A stretch of DNA of 7,436 nt from Chthoniobacterales bacterium (GTDB lineage: Bacteria > Verrucomicrobiota > Verrucomicrobiia > Chthoniobacterales > UBA10450), in contig JAICXG010000141.1 in assembly GCA_025980625.1 (NCBI GenBank), positions 1-7,436 on the forward strand. The letters are read 5' to 3'. A program made the position numbers and the translations under genes. Below, one piece after another: positions 1-6,547 of this stretch; within the stretch, counting starts at the first letter, position 1, and each line of letters begins with the position of its first letter. A model generated the notes under the pieces. It was not told the DNA's origin and ran no database searches. It was given only the letters and a program-made list of their open reading frames with translations.

Positions 1-1533
1 AAATCGTTCTCCTGTCCCCAGCGGTGTGGCTCCCCCGAGTGTGTTGTTGTTATCCGGCGAGGCAGGGTTTGGATTGTGGCCGGGCTGATCGAACCAGTCT
101 GGTTGCGTCGGAATAACATAGTCGCACAGGCCGACGGCGCACCAGGCCCGCCGGACCGACTCGACCTCCGCGGAGTCGGAGCCATAAAGATCATCCGCCG
201 CGTTGATCGAGGCGGCGCGGGCGTCGGGAAAGGTCGCTGCCGAGGTGAGATACTGCGTCAGGCTGCGGTAAGCAATGGCGCGGCCCTTTGCCATCCCCAC
301 GCCCGTGACAGTGTAGGCCGAGCCGAGCTCGGTGTTAGTGCCGGTGCCGCCGTCGCAGAGCAATGCGAACCAGCGGTTCTGCACACTCCCATTGTTATGC
401 GGGTCGATGTTTACCGTCTGCCAATACGTGCCCTGGTACGTATCGGGATTATTAAAAGTCTTCGGGTTCTGGAGATCGCGGCAGATGGCGGGCGGCACGC
501 AGCCCTTGTCATCGCCAATCACCCATTCCTTCTTCGTCTCACCCTCGATCCACTGTTCCACCGATTGGCCAAAGATATCACAGAAGGATTCGTCAAGGGC
601 GGCAGACTCCTTAGTCTTGTCATAGGTCAAATTGGCGGTTTGTTCGATCAGGCTATGGGTGAATTCGTGCCCCACGATATCAAGCGTGTTATAGTCATCG
701 TTGTCACTGGGGTTGGCGAGACCAATCCGAATCGCACCGCTCCCGCCGGTCGCGTTCTGGCCTGCATTTATCATGTTCGGATCATTGTAAATGGTCATGT
801 TGCTATTCTTCCCATCGTAACTTATCCGCTTGTGGATGAGAGCGAAGTAGTCGTAACAGGCACGCAGCCCCCAATAGGAAGTCACAAGGGAAGGATTATT
901 GCCAGTCCAGTTGTTATCATCATCGGAGACGGCGACCGCCTTGTTCGCGGTATCGAGCAGGACGGCTGAGAGCAAGGTGCCGTCGCAATCATCAACAAGA
1001 TAGTAGCGGTCACCTTTCCTTTGCGTGTTGATGCTACGGGTGCCGCGGAAGGTCACCGGTCCCGATCCCAGATAGCACGGGGGAAAAAGGGGAAACTCTT
1101 TGATGATTGAGCCATTGCTCGCATCGACATAGATCTGCTGGGAGCGATCGAAAGGAGTCACGTAGACCTTAAACATCCAGGCCAGACGTCGTTCCCTTGA
1201 TGTGCTCTTCGGGTCTTCCGTAAAGAGCAGTTCTCCCTTGGGACGATAGCCGGCGTTCTCACTCCCTAACTCGGCGGCCAAATCTTTCCCGGGTAGATAA
1301 CGTTCCGCCGGGATATGTTCGTGAACGATTTCCCAGGCTCGTTCTTCGGCGATCTGCGGAGTGATTTGCTGCGGCTGGAAATCGTAGGCCAGGTGGCCAT
1401 TGGCCGAAATTGCCCAACCATCTCTGGCGCGGACGAGATACTCCGCACCCTCGACTTTGATCGCGCGATAAAACTGCTGATAGCGAAGATGTGTTATCCC
1501 GAGTTCGTCTTTCTGTTCGGAACTGAGTTTCAT
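1..1533 (-). CDS. Thermolysin-like (M4) zinc metallopeptidase, catalytic part, 3' end outside window
   Basis: This is the propeptide and catalytic region of an exported neutral metalloprotease. The frame is open from 1539 to the left edge. Numbered from the upstream ATG at 1785, the zinc motif HEFTH is at codons 373-377 (bases 655-669). The third zinc ligand is Glu399 in ALDESFCDIFG (589-591), and the catalytic His463 lies in DPHNNGSVQNRWF (397-399). The spacing matches thermolysin His142/Glu166/His231 except for two extra residues before the Glu. Upstream are an FTP-like stretch (ELGITHLRYQQFY) and a PepSY-like segment (QQIYVDASNGSI). After the peptidase C domain, a Pro/Asn-rich linker leads to DNNNTLGGATPLGTG, which may begin a PPC-type domain. 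The first ATG after the stop at 1540-1542 is at 1533, without a convincing Shine-Dalgarno. Starting there would lose the signal peptide, so this is probably one gene with 1540-1785. The M4 assignment is firm; whether the protein is made is uncertain. Confidence 0.88.
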   Translation of the reverse strand, partial: MKLSSEQKDELGITHLRYQQFYRAIKVEGAEYLVRARDGWAISANGHLAYDFQPQQITPQIAEERAWEIVHEHIPAERYLPGKDLAAELGSENAGYRPKGELLFTEDPKSTSRERRLAWMFKVYVTPFDRSQQIYVDASNGSIIKEFPLFPPCYLGSGPVTFRGTRSINTQRKGDRYYLVDDCDGTLLSAVLLDTANKAVAVSDDDNNWTGNNPSLVTSYWGLRACYDYFALIHKRISYDGKNSNMTIYNDPNMINAGQNATGGSGAIRIGLANPSDNDDYNTLDIVGHEFTHSLIEQTANLTYDKTKESAALDESFCDIFGQSVEQWIEGETKKEWVIGDDKGCVPPAICRDLQNPKTFNNPDTYQGTYWQTVNIDPHNNGSVQNRWFALLCDGGTGTNTELGSAYTVTGVGMAKGRAIAYRSLTQYLTSAATFPDARAASINAADDLYGSDSAEVESVRRAWCAVGLCDYVIPTQPDWFDQPGHNPNPASPDNNNTLGGATPLGTGERF

Positions 1534-1539
1534 CTCATT

Positions 1540-1542
1540 TCA
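1540..1542 (-). other. In-frame TGA interrupting the M4 peptidase
   Basis: The minus-strand frame is open from the ATG at 1785 to the window edge except for this one TGA at codon 82. Protein similarity is expected on both sides of it (lipoprotein leader before, FTP-like propeptide after). Single changes from TGG, CGA, GGA, TCA or TTA would create it. TGA also ends genes at 3073, 3793 and 6545, so a reassigned code is unlikely. Confidence 0.85.
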
Positions 1543-1785
1543 AGGCGCGAGGCGAAATAGGTCTGGATGATCTTTGAACAAGCTTTTCGGTGCCACCTTT
1601 GTCCCAGGTTTGAATGTTAGCCAGCCCGGAGTGGTCATCGGCTCCGTCAGATCTGAGGCAGGACTGCGCGGCTTCTCTTCGCGAGCCGGCTTACTGCAGG
1701 AGAGAAGTGTCGCCAGCGTCACGGCCAACCCAAGGAGTATCGCGATTCTGATCCCGGCTGGAGATTCTGCCGCTCGCTCGTTCAT
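1540..1785 (-). CDS. Lipoprotein signal and propeptide start of the M4 peptidase, ended by in-frame TGA
   Basis: These 81 codons begin at an ATG (1783-1785) and end at TGA (1540-1542), in the same frame as the peptidase. Residues 12-29 form a hydrophobic stretch (IRIAILLGLAVTLATLLS) followed by Cys30, which resembles a lipobox (LLSC), so the product would be lipid-anchored after export. The remainder (SLFKDHPDLFRLAP) resembles the beginning of an M4 propeptide and joins smoothly to NEMKLSSEQKDELGITHLRYQQ beyond the stop. The simplest reading is the 5' end of the peptidase gene, broken by a nonsense change or a sequence error. A free-standing 81-residue lipoprotein is possible but less likely. 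No strong Shine-Dalgarno precedes the ATG, and an in-frame TAG at 1798-1800 limits upstream extension. Confidence 0.6.
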   Translation of the reverse strand: MNERAAESPAGIRIAILLGLAVTLATLLSCSKPAREEKPRSPASDLTEPMTTPGWLTFKPGTKVAPKSLFKDHPDLFRLAP

Positions 1786-1881
1786 AACTGATGCAGGCTA
1801 GCGGATGGAAAAAACCGAAAGCAAGCTCCAAACGTATGTCGGGTCCCGCGATCGCGTTCGAAATTCGGATGCATCGGGCGA
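1786..1881. other. Divergent intergenic gap between the peptidase and rarA-type genes
   Basis: Both flanking genes read away from this 96-base gap, so promoters for both probably lie here or just inside the genes. I could not pick out a convincing -35/-10 pair on either strand. The only clear structure is the ten-base palindrome CGCGATCGCG at 1847-1856. Its relevance is unknown, because GATCG-rich words are common throughout the window. Confidence 0.5.
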
Positions 1882-3075
1882 GTGAGGACATTACCTTGCT
1901 CAGTGCGCGATCTGTTTTCGAGTAAAGAGGATGAGACCGAGCGCGGTTACGATCAGGCCGCGCCCCTCGCCAGCCGGATGCGTCCGCGGACGATCGAGGA
2001 ACTGGTGGGTCAGGAACATATCCTCGCTCCGGGCAAGTTGCTTCGCCGCGCGATCGAAGCCGACCGGCTCCCATCGGTCATCCTCTCGGGACCGCCGGGA
2101 AGCGGAAAGACGACTCTCGCGCACATCATTGCGGATATCACGCAGGCTAAGTTTGAACGCTTAAGTGGGGTGGAGAGCAATGTCGCTGAGATGCGCAAAG
2201 TGGTGGCTGCGGCGCAGAACCGTCTCCGCACTTCCGGCCGCAAGACGATCCTGTTTGTCGACGAGATCCACCATTTCAACAAAGCGCAGCAGGACATTCT
2301 CCTGCCCGATGTGGAAAGCGGTAACCTGCGGCTGATCGGCGCCACGACTTACAACCCATTCTTCTATGTCAATAGCGCGCTCGTCTCGCGTTCCCAGGTT
2401 TTTCAGCTTCATTCGTTAGGGGTGGAAGACCTCGAGAAGTTGATCGATCGCGCGCTCGCGGACAAAGAGCGTGGCCTCGGCCATCATCGCGTGCAGATGG
2501 ATCCGGAAGCGAAGCGACACCTGGCCAAGCTGAGCGACGGCGACGCCCGGAAATGTCTGAACGCGCTCGAGATCGGAGTGCTGACGACTCCGCCTAACGA
2601 ACAAAGCATAATCCATTTCACCCTCCAGGTGGCGGAGGAAAGCATCCAGACCAAAGCGGTGGTTTACGATCGAGTGGGCGACGCACATTACGATACGATC
2701 AGCGCTTTCATCAAAAGCATGCGCGCCTCAGATGAGAAGAGCGCGATCTACTGGCTCGCGAAAATGCTCCATGCCGGCGAGGATTTTCGGTTCATCGCTC
2801 GCCGAATCGTGATTTTCGCGAGCGAAGATGTGGGCCTGGCCGATCCGGAAGCGCTGCCGCTCGCGATCGCGACGCAGCAGGCGGTTGAGTTTGTCGGCAT
2901 GCCGGAAGCGCGCATTCCCCTCGCCCACGCCACTGTCTACATGTGCCGGGCGCCGAAAAATCGCGAAGCCTACGAGTCGTTAGGCGCAGCCAGCCAAGAG
3001 ATCGAAACCGAGCACACCGAGCGCGTCCCCGAGCACCGCAAGAACAAGCATTTTCCCGTCAATCCCGACGGATGA
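1882..3075 (+). CDS. rarA: Replication-associated recombination protein A (RarA/MgsA) AAA+ ATPase, short C-terminus
   Basis: RarA is a clamp-loader-like AAA+ ATPase acting at stalled replication forks and gaps. Visible are the family N-terminal block LASRMRPRTIEELVGQEH (residues 29-46), Walker A GPPGSGKTT (70-78), Walker B ILFVDEIH (123-130), sensor 1 GATTYNP (153-159), an arginine-finger region LVSRSQ (167-172) and sensor 2 GDARKCLNALE (220-230). The MgsA-type C-terminal domain follows (VYDRVGDAHYDTISAF, then FASEDVGLADPEAL). The protein stops at VPEHRKNKHFPVNPDG, where relatives normally continue with the conserved GYKYPHD-like block and roughly 50-60 more residues. At 397 aa it is shorter than the usual 420-450. 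The start is uncertain: GTG at 1882, or GTG at 1903 giving VRDLFSSKEDE, which fits the family's DLF opening. It carries octamer copies at 2413, 2593 and 2977. It probably shares a transcript with the methyltransferase 3 nt downstream. Confidence 0.9.
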   Translation: MRTLPCSVRDLFSSKEDETERGYDQAAPLASRMRPRTIEELVGQEHILAPGKLLRRAIEADRLPSVILSGPPGSGKTTLAHIIADITQAKFERLSGVESNVAEMRKVVAAAQNRLRTSGRKTILFVDEIHHFNKAQQDILLPDVESGNLRLIGATTYNPFFYVNSALVSRSQVFQLHSLGVEDLEKLIDRALADKERGLGHHRVQMDPEAKRHLAKLSDGDARKCLNALEIGVLTTPPNEQSIIHFTLQVAEESIQTKAVVYDRVGDAHYDTISAFIKSMRASDEKSAIYWLAKMLHAGEDFRFIARRIVIFASEDVGLADPEALPLAIATQQAVEFVGMPEARIPLAHATVYMCRAPKNREAYESLGAASQEIETEHTERVPEHRKNKHFPVNPDG

Positions 3076-3078
3076 TCG

Positions 3079-3795
3079 ATGACCCTGCGGCATAAGATCG
3101 GGAAGCTCTTCCGGGCCGAGTCATATCGCCGCATGTGGCGCCATGTCGAACGCATTCTTGCGCCGCTCCCGCTGCGTCCGCTCCGCGCGCGGATCGATCA
3201 GCAGCGTCTCCGTGAGTTGCAGCAGCGACACGCATCACCGCCGCCGGACGCACCGGCGCATTGGCGGCATTATTCGAAATACCTCGACCTCGACAAATAT
3301 CTCCGGATCAACGCGCGCCGCGTTCAATACCTTCGCCTCCACCGTTCGCCGCCGAAAGACATCCTCGATATCGGCTGCGGCGCAGGCTTTTTTCTTTTTG
3401 TCGCGCAGGCTTGCGGTCATCACGGGCTCGGCCTCGATGTCGACAAGGTGCCGGTCTTTGATGAGCTGATTGACCTCTTCGGACTCGAGCGGATGATCGC
3501 GCATGTCCGGCGTCTCGAGCCGATCCCGGATCTCGGGCGAAAGTTCGATCTCATTACTGCCTTCTCCCCCGCCTTTCATGGTGGACGCAATACCTCCTGG
3601 GATTGGGGAGTGCGCGAATGGGATTACCTCATCAGCGATCTCGAGCGTCATCTGAAGCCGGGCGGTCGGATTTTTTTTGGCCTCAATCCGGCCTACAACG
3701 GAGAGTTTTACACCGACGAGATTCTGCAGCTTTTCCTCCGGCGCGGCGCGGCGGTCGAACGCGAGAACATTTTCTTCCCGCCCAAATCTGCCTGA
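3079..3795 (+). CDS. Class I SAM-dependent methyltransferase, substrate unknown
   Basis: This is a 238-residue soluble protein with a Rossmann-type methyltransferase core. Motif I is ILDIGCGAGFF (residues 95-105), the acidic residue after strand 2 is Asp120 in GLGLDVD, motif IV is FDLITAF (156-162), and the strand-5 region is LKPGGRIFFGLN (192-203). The N-terminal 90 residues are rich in Arg, His and Leu (coil- or helix-like, with HWRHYSKYLDLDKYL) and may contact the substrate. The ATG lies 3 nt after the preceding TGA, so the two genes are probably translationally coupled. There is a run of eight T at 3671-3678 inside the RIFFG codons, a possible slippage site. The stop codon is embedded in CCTGACGA, a one-mismatch version of the window's repeated octamer. 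The sequence does not show whether the target is a small molecule, sugar, RNA or protein. Confidence 0.82.
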   Translation: MTLRHKIGKLFRAESYRRMWRHVERILAPLPLRPLRARIDQQRLRELQQRHASPPPDAPAHWRHYSKYLDLDKYLRINARRVQYLRLHRSPPKDILDIGCGAGFFLFVAQACGHHGLGLDVDKVPVFDELIDLFGLERMIAHVRRLEPIPDLGRKFDLITAFSPAFHGGRNTSWDWGVREWDYLISDLERHLKPGGRIFFGLNPAYNGEFYTDEILQLFLRRGAAVERENIFFPPKSA

Positions 3796-3823
3796 CGATT
3801 CGGATTCGCTCCCGTCGTTAGGC
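3790..3823. terminator. Inverted octamer pair at the end of the first methyltransferase gene, terminator-like
   Basis: GCCTGACGA (3790-3798) pairs with TCGTTAGGC (3815-3823) over nine positions, eight Watson-Crick and one G-T, around a 16-base loop. The left arm contains the TGA stop at 3793-3795. No T-run follows on the plus strand (TAAAACC follows), so this is not a textbook intrinsic terminator. Position and shape match the inverted uptake-sequence pairs that end genes in Neisseria and Pasteurellaceae. Transcription termination is inference. Confidence 0.45.
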
Positions 3824-3889
3824 TAAAACCGCCAGCGCATCGCCACGAGCAGTTCGATCGCAAACAGTGCTGCTGCCGCTCGCGAAAAA

Positions 3890-6547
3890 ATGTTGCCGGC
3901 GCGAATCTTCCCGATGCAAACAGCCGCCGCGAGTGATGAAGAGTTATTCGCCGCCCTCCATCCGCGGCTGAGCAACTGGTTTCGCGCGACCTACGGCCGC
4001 TTCACCGATGCGCAGCTCCGCTGCGTCCCATCGATTCTGGAGCGACAATCGATTCTTCTCACTTCGCCGACCGGCAGCGGAAAAACGCTCGCCGGCTTTC
4101 TTGGCGTCTTCGATTACCTGCTGCGCAAATCGGAGGCGGGCGCTCTCTCGTTAGGGGTGCATTGCCTCTACGTCTCGCCGCTGCGCGCGCTCACCTACGA
4201 TATCGGGAAAAACCTGCGCGCCCCGATTGCCGGCATGGGGTTGGAGAAGGAACTGCGGATTCATGTCCGAACGGGCGACACGAGCGCAAGCGAGCGCGCG
4301 AAATTCCGTCGTTACCCGGCGCATTTTCTGGTTACGACGCCGGAGAGCCTGGCGGTTCTCCTGGCGCAGGAAAGCTACGCGTTCGGCCTAACGAACTGCC
4401 GCTTCGTCATCGTCGATGAGCTGCACTCCTTCGCCGGGAACAAGCGCGGGGTTGATCTCGCGCTCTCACTCGAGCGTCTCGAGGAGATCGTTAGGCCGGA
4501 CTCATTCTGCCGCGTCGGCCTTTCGGCCACGGCCGCGCCGCTCGATCTGCTCGCCCGCTTCCTCGCCGGCGACGATCGCCCCTGCCGCATCGCGCAAGCG
4601 AAGATCGAAAAGGAATCGATCGTCGAAGTCTTCTCTCCCATCCGCCGCCAACCATATCCGCCAGCGGGCTACACCGGGGTTCGCCTCTACGCCGAACTGG
4701 CCGAGCTGATCCGTTCCCGCCAATCGGTGCTCGTTTTCACCAATGTACGTTCCGCCGCGGAACAGATCGGGCTGCGGCTGAAAGAACTCCTCCCCGAGTT
4801 AGCCAACCAGATTGAAACGCATCACGCTTCGCTCGATCGCAGCGTCCGTCTCGAGGTCGAGGATCGGCTCAAGAACGGCGAGCTGCGAGCGGTAGTTTGT
4901 TCGACCAGTCTCGAGCTCGGGATCGACATTGGCGCGGTCGATCTCGTCGTCATGGTCGCGACGCCAAAGGGCGTCTCCCGCGCCATCCAGCGGATCGGGC
5001 GCTCCGGGCATTCGCTGAACGAGAGCAGCCACGGCGTCCTCGTCGCGACCAACATTAACGACCTCGTCGAAGCGACCGCCACTGCTCACCTCGTCCGGCT
5101 CGGCGCGCTCGATCCGATCAAGGTGCTGGAGAAGCCTAACGACGTCCTCGCGCAACATATTGTCGGCATGGCCGCGCGCGCTCCCATCACTGTCGAGCAA
5201 GCTTTTGCGGTCGTTAGGCGCGCATTTCCCTATCGCGATTTGGAGCGGGAAGCATTCGATCGCATCCTCGAATATCTCGCCGGCGGCGGCGAATCGTTGC
5301 GCCAGCAGTACACCTCACTCTTCGGCAAGATCGTGATCGAGAACGGCGTGATCTCGCTGGCGCATCCGCGGGTCGCGCGCGATTTCCTCGTCAATATCGG
5401 GACGATTGTTTCCGAGGGCTTCGTCAGTGTGCTCCTGGGGCGGCGCCGGCTCGGGTCGGTCGAGGAAGGTTTCATCAAACAACTCCAGATCGGCGATCTC
5501 TTTGTTCTCGCCGGACGCGTCGTTAGGCTAATCGATACCGGCGTCCAGGAAGTGCAGGTTGAACGCGCGGACGGACAATTGCCCACCATCCCGCGCTGGA
5601 ATGCGGCCAAGATGCCGCTGACCTCCGGCCTCGCCAGCGCGGTGCGTAAGTTGCGCTTCGATCTTGCTGCGCGGCTTGGCGAAGGCACGAATGAGGCCGC
5701 GGTCGAGTGGCTGGTCGAGACCTATCAAATCTCGATCGCTAATGCGCAGGCAATCGTCGAGTTTTTCCGCGCTCAAATCGCGATCTCGGAAATGCCGGTC
5801 GGTCGCAAATTCCTGATCGAGCTCTATCGCGAGGGCGAGCATGCGCACTACTTCTTCCACGCGCTCATCGGGCGGAGCGCGAACGACGCCCTCTCGCGCA
5901 TCGTGGCGTGGCGCGTGCGCGAGCGGATCGGCGGGAACGCGCTTGTCACGATCGACGATTACGGCTTTCTCCTCACCCTCCGGCGCTTCCAGGAACTGCC
6001 GCTCGCGCAATGGAAAACGTTGTTCCGTCGCCCCGAGGCGGAGGAAGATTTGCACGCTGCACTGCGCGGCTCGGAATTAGTGAAATGGCAATTCCGCGGC
6101 GTGGCGCAGACGGGCCTGATGGTGCCGCGCAATCTGCCTGGTCGCGAGCGCAAACCGCGCCAGCTCAGTTGGAGCTCCGAAGTGTTGTTCCGTGTTCTCG
6201 AACGTCACGAATCCGATCATCCGCTGCTCGAGGAAGCGTATCGACAGGCGATGCATACGTTTCTCGACGCGGAGGCGGCCTGCGCGTTTCTCGAAGAGGT
6301 GCAGAGCTTCGAATGGAAACTGCGCGAGCTGCCGGTGGTCTCGCCTTTTTCGTTTCCGATCTACGCGAGCAAGATCAAGGAAAGCATGATGCTGGAAGAC
6401 CCCGCGACGGCGATCGAGCGCATCTATTTTGAGATGTACGCCCGGGTCGAGCGCGCGAGGGAAACTGATGTTCGTGCTCCTGATCGCGCTCCTAGTCGAA
6501 TCGAGCACGAGCACGATTACGAGCACGAGCAGGAGCACGAGCGATGA
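3890..6547 (+). CDS. Lhr-core-type DEXH-box superfamily 2 helicase
   Basis: This is an ATP-dependent DNA/RNA helicase of the Lhr family, 885 aa, close to the Lhr-core length and far shorter than the 1538-aa E. coli Lhr. Motifs in order: Walker A TSPTGSGKT (58-66), Ia SPLRAL (96-101), Ib TTPESL (149-154), II DELH (176-179), III SAT (212-214), IV LVFTN (281-285), V STSLELGIDIG (338-348) and VI QRIGRSGH (367-374, the Lhr-type ending). The rest fits the Lhr winged-helix and core-C regions, for example DDYGFLLTLRRF. Lhr-core helicases act in DNA repair, often beside a ligase and nuclease; none is visible here. Two ATGs are possible, 3890 and 3914; neither has a Shine-Dalgarno, and 3914 (MQTAAASDEEL) is plausible. 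The last residues (IEHEHDYEHEQEHER) come from a hexamer repeat and are probably not part of the helicase fold. The stop overlaps the next start as ATGA. Octamer copies lie at 4148, 4387, 4488, 5135, 5211 and 5520. Confidence 0.92.
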   Translation: MLPARIFPMQTAAASDEELFAALHPRLSNWFRATYGRFTDAQLRCVPSILERQSILLTSPTGSGKTLAGFLGVFDYLLRKSEAGALSLGVHCLYVSPLRALTYDIGKNLRAPIAGMGLEKELRIHVRTGDTSASERAKFRRYPAHFLVTTPESLAVLLAQESYAFGLTNCRFVIVDELHSFAGNKRGVDLALSLERLEEIVRPDSFCRVGLSATAAPLDLLARFLAGDDRPCRIAQAKIEKESIVEVFSPIRRQPYPPAGYTGVRLYAELAELIRSRQSVLVFTNVRSAAEQIGLRLKELLPELANQIETHHASLDRSVRLEVEDRLKNGELRAVVCSTSLELGIDIGAVDLVVMVATPKGVSRAIQRIGRSGHSLNESSHGVLVATNINDLVEATATAHLVRLGALDPIKVLEKPNDVLAQHIVGMAARAPITVEQAFAVVRRAFPYRDLEREAFDRILEYLAGGGESLRQQYTSLFGKIVIENGVISLAHPRVARDFLVNIGTIVSEGFVSVLLGRRRLGSVEEGFIKQLQIGDLFVLAGRVVRLIDTGVQEVQVERADGQLPTIPRWNAAKMPLTSGLASAVRKLRFDLAARLGEGTNEAAVEWLVETYQISIANAQAIVEFFRAQIAISEMPVGRKFLIELYREGEHAHYFFHALIGRSANDALSRIVAWRVRERIGGNALVTIDDYGFLLTLRRFQELPLAQWKTLFRRPEAEEDLHAALRGSELVKWQFRGVAQTGLMVPRNLPGRERKPRQLSWSSEVLFRVLERHESDHPLLEEAYRQAMHTFLDAEAACAFLEEVQSFEWKLRELPVVSPFSFPIYASKIKESMMLEDPATAIERIYFEMYARVERARETDVRAPDRAPSRIEHEHDYEHEQEHER
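6471..6541 (+). promoter_or_regulatory. Long imperfect inverted repeat burying the next gene's Shine-Dalgarno
   Basis: Arms 6471-6498 and 6514-6541 align over 28 positions: 23 Watson-Crick pairs, 2 G-T pairs (6471/6541 and 6495/6517) and 3 mismatches (6483, 6487, 6492), with a 15-base loop. The basal eleven pairs (6472-6482 with 6530-6540) are perfect. The right arm contains AGGAG at 6531-6535, eight bases before the methyltransferase ATG, and it pairs with CTCCT at 6477-6481. In mRNA this would hide the ribosome binding site until ribosomes finishing the helicase open it. The structure is seen in the sequence; the regulatory role is inference. Confidence 0.6.
6501..6543 (+). repeat. Degenerate GAGCAC hexanucleotide repeat at the 3' end of the helicase gene
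   Basis: From 6503 the sequence reads as consecutive hexamers GAGCAC, GAGCAC, GATTAC, GAGCAC, GAGCAG, GAGCAC, GAGCGA. In frame this encodes the Glu/His-rich helicase tail. The opposite strand reads as repeated CTCGTG/CTCGTA-like units. The stretch also supplies the 3' arm of the 6471-6541 inverted repeat, whose 5' arm carries a diverged inverted copy (TTCGTGCTCCTG). Confidence 0.7.
6531..6535 (+). promoter_or_regulatory. Shine-Dalgarno AGGAG of the second methyltransferase gene
   Basis: AGGAG lies eight bases upstream of the ATG at 6544, an ideal spacing. It is the clearest ribosome binding site inside the cluster and supports that start. It falls inside the helicase reading frame and within the right arm of the inverted repeat described above. 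Confidence 0.7.

Noticed and set aside
76..969. Long plus-strand open frame of 297 codons
   Set aside because: It is antisense to the M4 peptidase, whose zinc and catalytic motifs are clear on the minus strand. The plus translation shows no recognisable domain.
1502..1524. Five-base-pair stem after the in-frame TGA, considered as a SECIS element for selenocysteine
   Set aside because: The stem is short with a 13-base loop, and M4 peptidases have no known selenocysteine at this propeptide position.
1691..2074. Minus-strand open frame of 127 codons across the divergent gap
   Set aside because: It overlaps the lipoprotein leader and the 5' part of the rarA-type gene, is Arg-rich and shows no motif: a shadow of high-GC coding sequence.
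3824..3889. Minus-strand reading giving a hydrophobic peptide ending LLVAMRWRF before a TAG, possibly the end of an old gene
   Set aside because: Only about 20 plausible residues; farther upstream it runs antisense to the helicase, so there is no room for an intact gene. Chance cannot be excluded.
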